11,183 nucleotides of DNA, taken from the NCBI GenBank assembly GCA_003524365.1, contig DQHS01000192.1, positions 60,726 through 71,908 on the forward strand. Reading direction: 5' to 3'. Every line of letters begins with the position of its first letter. Position 1 is the stretch's first letter. The translations under genes and the position numbers were made by a program. Origin of the DNA: Cellvibrio sp. (GTDB lineage Bacteria; Pseudomonadota; Gammaproteobacteria; Pseudomonadales; Cellvibrionaceae). Shown piece by piece: positions 7,061 to 11,183 of this stretch. The notes below the pieces were generated by a model, which saw only the letters and a program-made list of their open reading frames with translations, made no database searches and was not told the origin of the DNA.

Positions 7061-8662
7061 TTAGAAAGCATTCGCAATTCGCATCGCCCAATTCTTATAC
7101 ACAGTTTCAGGCATATCAGGTTTCAGCTCATTCGGATGCCTTACACAGGTATGCATGAGTGTCAGCTGCTGTAGTCTTTCTCTATCCCAATGCCCCGACT
7201 TTTTTACGAGATCATCCAAAATGGCTTTGATCGTATTTTCCACCCTTGTGTCATCACGAAGACGAAAGGCCAAGGTGGTCAAACTATGATCATCGCTGAG
7301 ATCAATTTCGATTACATGGATGCGGTCCCCGCCAACGACTTCCAATTGAGCATATAAAAATGCCCGCTTAGTGCCTGCTTTGATATACATGAATTTTTTA
7401 GCTTGGGATGACTGAATGACGTCCGCTTTTTCAAAAATTTCCGACACACCGAGATGCTCGATCACTTTGAGCTGTTCCAATGCGTTGCGAATATAATTAA
7501 AAAAACCAACATCAGAGGGCGAAGCATCGTCCAGTGATTTAAAGTCTGCGGACTTATGATTTCCCTTTCCCTTACCGCCCAAAACGCTCAGCGTTGTGTT
7601 TTTCGGTTCTTGATCGTCTTCATCTTTTTTTGATTCCGCTTTAGCGCCCACCTCTACTACCTGAATTTCGAAGACTCGCTGAGTATTCAATATTTCATTG
7701 AAGTAAAGCGCTCCTTTCGGAACGTCTAATATCCTGGCCCTGCTCAAATTTGATGGACTTTCATCAACAGTTGTTTCTGGATCAATATTTTCAGGTGGCC
7801 TTTTACCCCCCGGCTTTTTATCCTCTTTTGGCACCTTATCTTTTTCAAATTTTATATCTAACGGATGATGAAAACTCACCGTATGAAACTGATCTGTCAT
7901 AGGCAAGCTAGCTACGCTGGAAATTTCTTCCACCAAGATATTCCTGCCATGATTTTGTGTGTAAGCGCGAATAAATACGTCGCGCATATCAAACGGTTCA
8001 AATCGGAATAGCCACAACTGTGCGTTTGATTTCTCGATTGATGTTTCAAAAATGCTCTTGAATATGGATAAATAACTATTTGTCACTTCAGGGTTTAAAT
8101 TGAGCCAAGCAATATAACTTTGATGGGCCTTGATATCTAACAGACTATGTGGATAAGACTCGCTTAACCTGATGTGCGCATGTGATCCGTCCAGCTCCAC
8201 ATCAATCAATCTATTCAAGTTTGCTTCATAAAATGCTGACCTGGTATTAAACGCGGTTTTAAAAAACAGAACTCTGGCTAATTCTATGCACGGAATCCAA
8301 ACATAACGTCCTTTGAATGAAAACCTGAAAAGCAACTGATTTGCATACTCACTGGAAAGCTTTTTTCTTGTGGTAAACTTCTCATAATCTGCCATGGTTT
8401 GAATTGACCATGACGATGTAGAGGGTAAGTCGATTGCGCAATAGTTAGATTTAGGTCTAACAATTTTGTCTTTGGGGTAAACCCTACCAATTGCTAATGC
8501 CGGCAAAGCTTCTACTGCTAATGTAATTTTAGATTTAGTTGAGTCTGGTAGCTCAAATTCACACGCAATGTTCCAATTGCTTTCGGAATAGCGAAAACAG
8601 TTTCCAAAGCTTATCAGTTTTGCGTTTTCAGGTATCTTCCTGAATGATGCGTGAAGCTTCAA
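7061..8662 (-). CDS. tnsE: Tn7-type transposition protein TnsE
   Basis: Target selector for insertion into DNA undergoing lagging-strand synthesis, working with TnsABC. The 533 residues match the 538 of Tn7 TnsE closely in length and layout. The N-terminus LISFGNCFRYSESNW corresponds to VVHIGHLFRNSGHKEW of Tn7. IDLPSTSSWS (residues 78-86) lies where Tn7 has the IDFPNLSSF segment that I recall as the sliding-clamp contact. A charged, low-complexity linker (about 275-310) sits in the middle. The C-terminus VRHPNELKPDMPETVYKNW parallels the Tn7 ending VNHPKGLGELQVSREDMEGW. The start is a TTG inside the end of tnsD; it fits the Tn7 N-terminal length, and the overlap suggests translational coupling. 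The frame is intact, so TnsE-directed transfer may still be functional. Confidence 0.93.
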   Translation of the reverse strand: MKLHASFRKIPENAKLISFGNCFRYSESNWNIACEFELPDSTKSKITLAVEALPALAIGRVYPKDKIVRPKSNYCAIDLPSTSSWSIQTMADYEKFTTRKKLSSEYANQLLFRFSFKGRYVWIPCIELARVLFFKTAFNTRSAFYEANLNRLIDVELDGSHAHIRLSESYPHSLLDIKAHQSYIAWLNLNPEVTNSYLSIFKSIFETSIEKSNAQLWLFRFEPFDMRDVFIRAYTQNHGRNILVEEISSVASLPMTDQFHTVSFHHPLDIKFEKDKVPKEDKKPGGKRPPENIDPETTVDESPSNLSRARILDVPKGALYFNEILNTQRVFEIQVVEVGAKAESKKDEDDQEPKNTTLSVLGGKGKGNHKSADFKSLDDASPSDVGFFNYIRNALEQLKVIEHLGVSEIFEKADVIQSSQAKKFMYIKAGTKRAFLYAQLEVVGGDRIHVIEIDLSDDHSLTTLAFRLRDDTRVENTIKAILDDLVKKSGHWDRERLQQLTLMHTCVRHPNELKPDMPETVYKNWAMRIANAF

Positions 8663-10190
8663 GTGACAATTTCCTTTTCAAATAATTTATGTTTTTTATG
8701 ATTGATTGCGTTTGATATTCTTTTCGTATGCCAGCTTTGCGAAGGATTATCCATACCTCTAACGATTGGTGTTGCTTAATTAAAGCATAGATAACACTTT
8801 CAATTCTACGTCTACGGTAAGTATCTGGTGACTCAGAAAGGTCTTTGATGAACTTGATAGTTTTTGGCAGTTTGTCCTGATTTTTTTCAATCAATGCATG
8901 CTGCCCAGATTGTTTAATAATCCATGACGTACTTCTTCTGCCATGATTATTATGTAAAGCACCAGCCTTCTTTAAATCCTTTATATGTTTTAAAAATTCT
9001 TTGTCGCGCTGGCCCCAGTTGACAACAAATTGTTTCGTATTTCTTAGCGCCTGACAAGGTTTATTTTGACTAAGCCAAATTCGATCATTGCGATATAACC
9101 AAGCGTACAAGGCACTATAGCCACCTATGGTCCTTAACCATTTAACGCCTTGTTTCTGATAAGTAGCAATAGCAGCTTTCCATTGATGACGTTTTACTTT
9201 AATTACCGCAGCGTCGATCTTTACTTCGTGTGAAATTAGAACTTGTTCAGGTGGAATTAATTGTTGCGCACAAATGATTTCCGAACATGGCGAAATATCG
9301 TTCAGTGACTGCCAAACTACTAAATGGCAGAGGTAATGAAAACTTTTTCTATGTTTTCGAAATAAATTTACTAACCATAGAGTGTCGCTTAAAGATAATC
9401 CGAGTGTGTCCAGTACCGGTATAGACCAGTACGCCTCAAGATGATTAGCCAGGGTATTATGATCCGCACGGCTTTTATTTGAATACGAGTGTTTTTTTGC
9501 AAGCTGCCGGTAATAGTGAGTCCATTGAGCTAACGATATAGAAACATCTAAATCCAGATTTATTAACTCATCAATATGCTGGCTTAACTGCACCAGTTTC
9601 TGTTTTTGCTTCGTAGTCAAATCTAATGGAATCTTTCTTACCAGGCTGGCATTGATTGCAGGAAAAAATTCATATTTACCTTGTGGTCGAAACAAGGCAT
9701 CCGTTTCATACAAATACTCTTTATGGGCCGGACATACCATTACACCGGATAACTGGTGCAGCCGGTGCCAATAGGGTTCACCAAACAGTTCTAATTCTTG
9801 ACGGTAACAATGTTTACAGAGGCGGAGAAATTTCGGTACTTTGATGTTTGAGGCAGCGACCCCTATTCTGGTGTGAACATCCCAAGCTTTGCCCGATAAT
9901 ACTGACTGGACAACATTTTCGTTTCTGTCTGCTTGCAGGAAATATTTATATGCGGGGTAGAGACTATGCTTCGTTAACCATTGGACTGCCGTTATGTGTG
10001 TCAGGTGGTAGGTTTTTTGTTCGAGATCTAACAAATGCCCTGGAAAATCAACAACGGCGGCTACATTTGGGGAGCCAAATAGATCGTTAACTATTTGTCT
10101 ATCCGAAATAATACCTTGGTGTAGTTTATATCTGGATATAACGCTATAGAGCAATTCGTCTGGGTAGGGTACAGGAAAATACCCCAGCAC
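8628..10190 (-). CDS. tnsD: Tn7-type target-site selector TnsD (TniQ family)
   Basis: DNA-binding TniQ-family protein that recognises the attachment site (attTn7 at the end of glmS in Tn7) and recruits TnsC. The 520 residues compare with 508 in Tn7. The N-terminus FPVPYPDELLYSVISR matches FPVPYSNELIYSTIAR of Tn7. The zinc-binding set is complete: Cys125 and Cys128 in CKHC, then Cys153 and His156 in CPAH. LFRKHRKSFHYLCHLVVWQ (about 276-294) is nearly identical to the Tn7 segment. The GTG start directly abuts the tnsC TAG, with AAGG in the end of tnsC acting as ribosome binding site, and gives the Tn7-like N-terminus. The strong similarity to Tn7 TnsD suggests glmS targeting, but target preference cannot be read from the protein alone. 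Confidence 0.95.
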   Translation of the reverse strand: MLGYFPVPYPDELLYSVISRYKLHQGIISDRQIVNDLFGSPNVAAVVDFPGHLLDLEQKTYHLTHITAVQWLTKHSLYPAYKYFLQADRNENVVQSVLSGKAWDVHTRIGVAASNIKVPKFLRLCKHCYRQELELFGEPYWHRLHQLSGVMVCPAHKEYLYETDALFRPQGKYEFFPAINASLVRKIPLDLTTKQKQKLVQLSQHIDELINLDLDVSISLAQWTHYYRQLAKKHSYSNKSRADHNTLANHLEAYWSIPVLDTLGLSLSDTLWLVNLFRKHRKSFHYLCHLVVWQSLNDISPCSEIICAQQLIPPEQVLISHEVKIDAAVIKVKRHQWKAAIATYQKQGVKWLRTIGGYSALYAWLYRNDRIWLSQNKPCQALRNTKQFVVNWGQRDKEFLKHIKDLKKAGALHNNHGRRSTSWIIKQSGQHALIEKNQDKLPKTIKFIKDLSESPDTYRRRRIESVIYALIKQHQSLEVWIILRKAGIRKEYQTQSIIKNINYLKRKLSLEASRIIQEDT

Positions 10191-11183
10191 CTAGCTTACC
10201 TTTAGGCAATCGCTGACAGCAGCAACTATGCCTACAGTTTTCAATGCCTCATGCATTGTCGAATTTCCACGTTGACTATAAATATAACGAATATCGTTTT
10301 CTTGTAACTGATCCCATAGAGAAACTTTAGGTTTTTTAGATGGAGCTTTAACTTTCGGTGGTGTTGGGGTCGAATGCAATAGATTCAGCATTCTGTGAAC
10401 AACTTGCATAGTGTCCAGATTTGGATCTTCCTTTAGAGCTGCCTCTATAAGCGGGACAGCTATATCCCTATTAATTCCAATCAGTTCAGCCGCCGCCATG
10501 ATGGTATTTATTTTGTCATTATCGAGTCGCGATATTGGCTGATCGATCTCACTGGTAAAATGTTTTTGTTCTTCCAGTGCCTGAAGGAGCTTAGCCTCTA
10601 CCTCAGGCATTACTAAATCACCATACTTGGCTATTTCTTCAGGATTTCCACCGCGAAGTGCTTGAAGCATTTTATGGACGGGTTGCAGATCATCCTCATA
10701 AACTTTTTTTATTAACTCAACGGTCAATATTTCTTTACCGAGAATCATTGCCCGCCATTGTGATAGAACGTAAAGTTTCACGAGAATGTCGATCACTCCC
10801 TGGCTCAAGTCATAAAGAGTGTCCGTTATTTGTTGCGTTAAATTTCCCTTACTGCGCAACCATTGGTACTTCCAAATATAATTCACTAATCTATTCCATT
10901 CATCATCTTGTGGTATGCGATCCCATAAGACATTACCTAATCCTGTAGTGCGTTTCGCCATTTTAAAATCTGTTGCAAAAAGATTTCGCGCCTTAGGTGT
11001 ACCAACAAATACTACAGGTACTCCTATAGAGTTAGTTAAGGTGACGAAGAAATCCAACATTGCCTCTTCGCCTCCTGATCGCTTCTTACTTAAATGCTGG
11101 ATCTCATCTATCACCAACACACCTATTGCATGAAGGTTCGCGATTTGGGCCATTTCAGCGATCAAACTGTCTACACTTACTCT
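10191..11183 (-). CDS. tnsC: Tn7-type AAA+ regulator TnsC, 3' part (start off window)
   Basis: C-terminal 330 residues of the AAA+ ATPase that links target selectors (TnsD, TnsE) to the TnsAB transposase; full Tn7 TnsC has about 555 residues. The Walker B segment VLVIDEIQHLS (visible residues 22-32) is present. It is followed by the sensor region VVFVGTPKARNLF and the conserved block AKRTTGLGNVLWDRIPQDDEWN. Walker A and the N-terminal part are outside the window; the frame stays open to the edge, so the Met-capable TTG at 11165 is not the start. The C-terminal 100 residues, rich in Lys and Pro near KVKAPSKKPKVS, correspond to the region that contacts TnsA in Tn7. The stop codon abuts the tnsD start. 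Confidence 0.95.
   Translation of the reverse strand, partial: RVSVDSLIAEMAQIANLHAIGVLVIDEIQHLSKKRSGGEEAMLDFFVTLTNSIGVPVVFVGTPKARNLFATDFKMAKRTTGLGNVLWDRIPQDDEWNRLVNYIWKYQWLRSKGNLTQQITDTLYDLSQGVIDILVKLYVLSQWRAMILGKEILTVELIKKVYEDDLQPVHKMLQALRGGNPEEIAKYGDLVMPEVEAKLLQALEEQKHFTSEIDQPISRLDNDKINTIMAAAELIGINRDIAVPLIEAALKEDPNLDTMQVVHRMLNLLHSTPTPPKVKAPSKKPKVSLWDQLQENDIRYIYSQRGNSTMHEALKTVGIVAAVSDCLKVS

Larger units (their letters stand above)
7061..11183 (-). mobile_element. Tn7-like transposon, transposition module (partial: tnsC-tnsD-tnsE)
   Basis: The genes tnsC, tnsD and tnsE occur in Tn7 order and are tightly packed (0 bp, then a 35-bp overlap). The TnsABC core with TnsD inserts at a fixed chromosomal site, while TnsE directs insertion into replicating DNA such as conjugal plasmids. 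tnsA, tnsB and the adjacent end are expected past 11183. In Tn7 the cargo begins after tnsE, which here is the region below 7060 with the IetAS-type operon. The opposite end of the element was not found, so its extent to the left is unknown. Confidence 0.93.

Noticed and set aside
1..11183. CRISPR array, tRNA, rRNA or additional transposase
   Set aside because: No regularly spaced repeats, cloverleaf, conserved rRNA segments or DDE/HUH transposase sequences were seen.

Overview
The window looks like the inner part of a Tn7-type transposon in a gammaproteobacterium-like genome. The host call is an inference: the TnsD and TnsE proteins resemble those of Tn7 itself, a lineage best known from Gammaproteobacteria, and nothing else here fixes the species. 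Every gene from about 875 to the right edge is on the minus strand, except one small regulator at 6533-6883. Base composition is mosaic: by eye the tns genes are clearly more AT-rich than the ATPase/protease pair, as expected for cargo collected from different sources.

Right part (7061-11183, minus strand): the distal transposition genes in Tn7 order. These are tnsC (N-terminus off the window), tnsD directly abutting it, and tnsE overlapping tnsD by 35 bp. tnsA, tnsB and the transposon end next to them should lie beyond 11183.

Middle part (2076-6883): an accessory module right behind tnsE. A small helix-turn-helix regulator (+) is divergent from a minus-strand operon of three genes. The first two are a AAA+ ATPase and a large subtilisin-like serine protease, and together they match IetA/IetS. 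That pair was first described as a plasmid-stabilising toxin-antitoxin-like system on an Agrobacterium Ti plasmid and later listed among anti-phage defence systems. The third gene encodes a multi-span membrane protein with a strong ribosome binding site. It is not part of the two-gene system as I know it and is the most interesting unknown here.

Left part (1-1733): a two-gene toxin-antitoxin-like operon (minus). It has a Panacea-domain (SocA/DUF4065-like) antitoxin followed by a small probable toxin, closed by a textbook UUCG-loop terminator. Convergent with it is a HAD-family hydrolase (+), whose reading frame is open to the left edge. The far transposon end is not recognisable here, so I cannot say whether the HAD gene is cargo or flanking DNA.

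Taken together, this appears to be a Tn7-like element carrying a regulated IetAS-type defence operon and a Panacea toxin-antitoxin pair. The 342-bp gap at 1734-2075 holds no convincing gene but has promoter-like and hairpin sequences on both strands.
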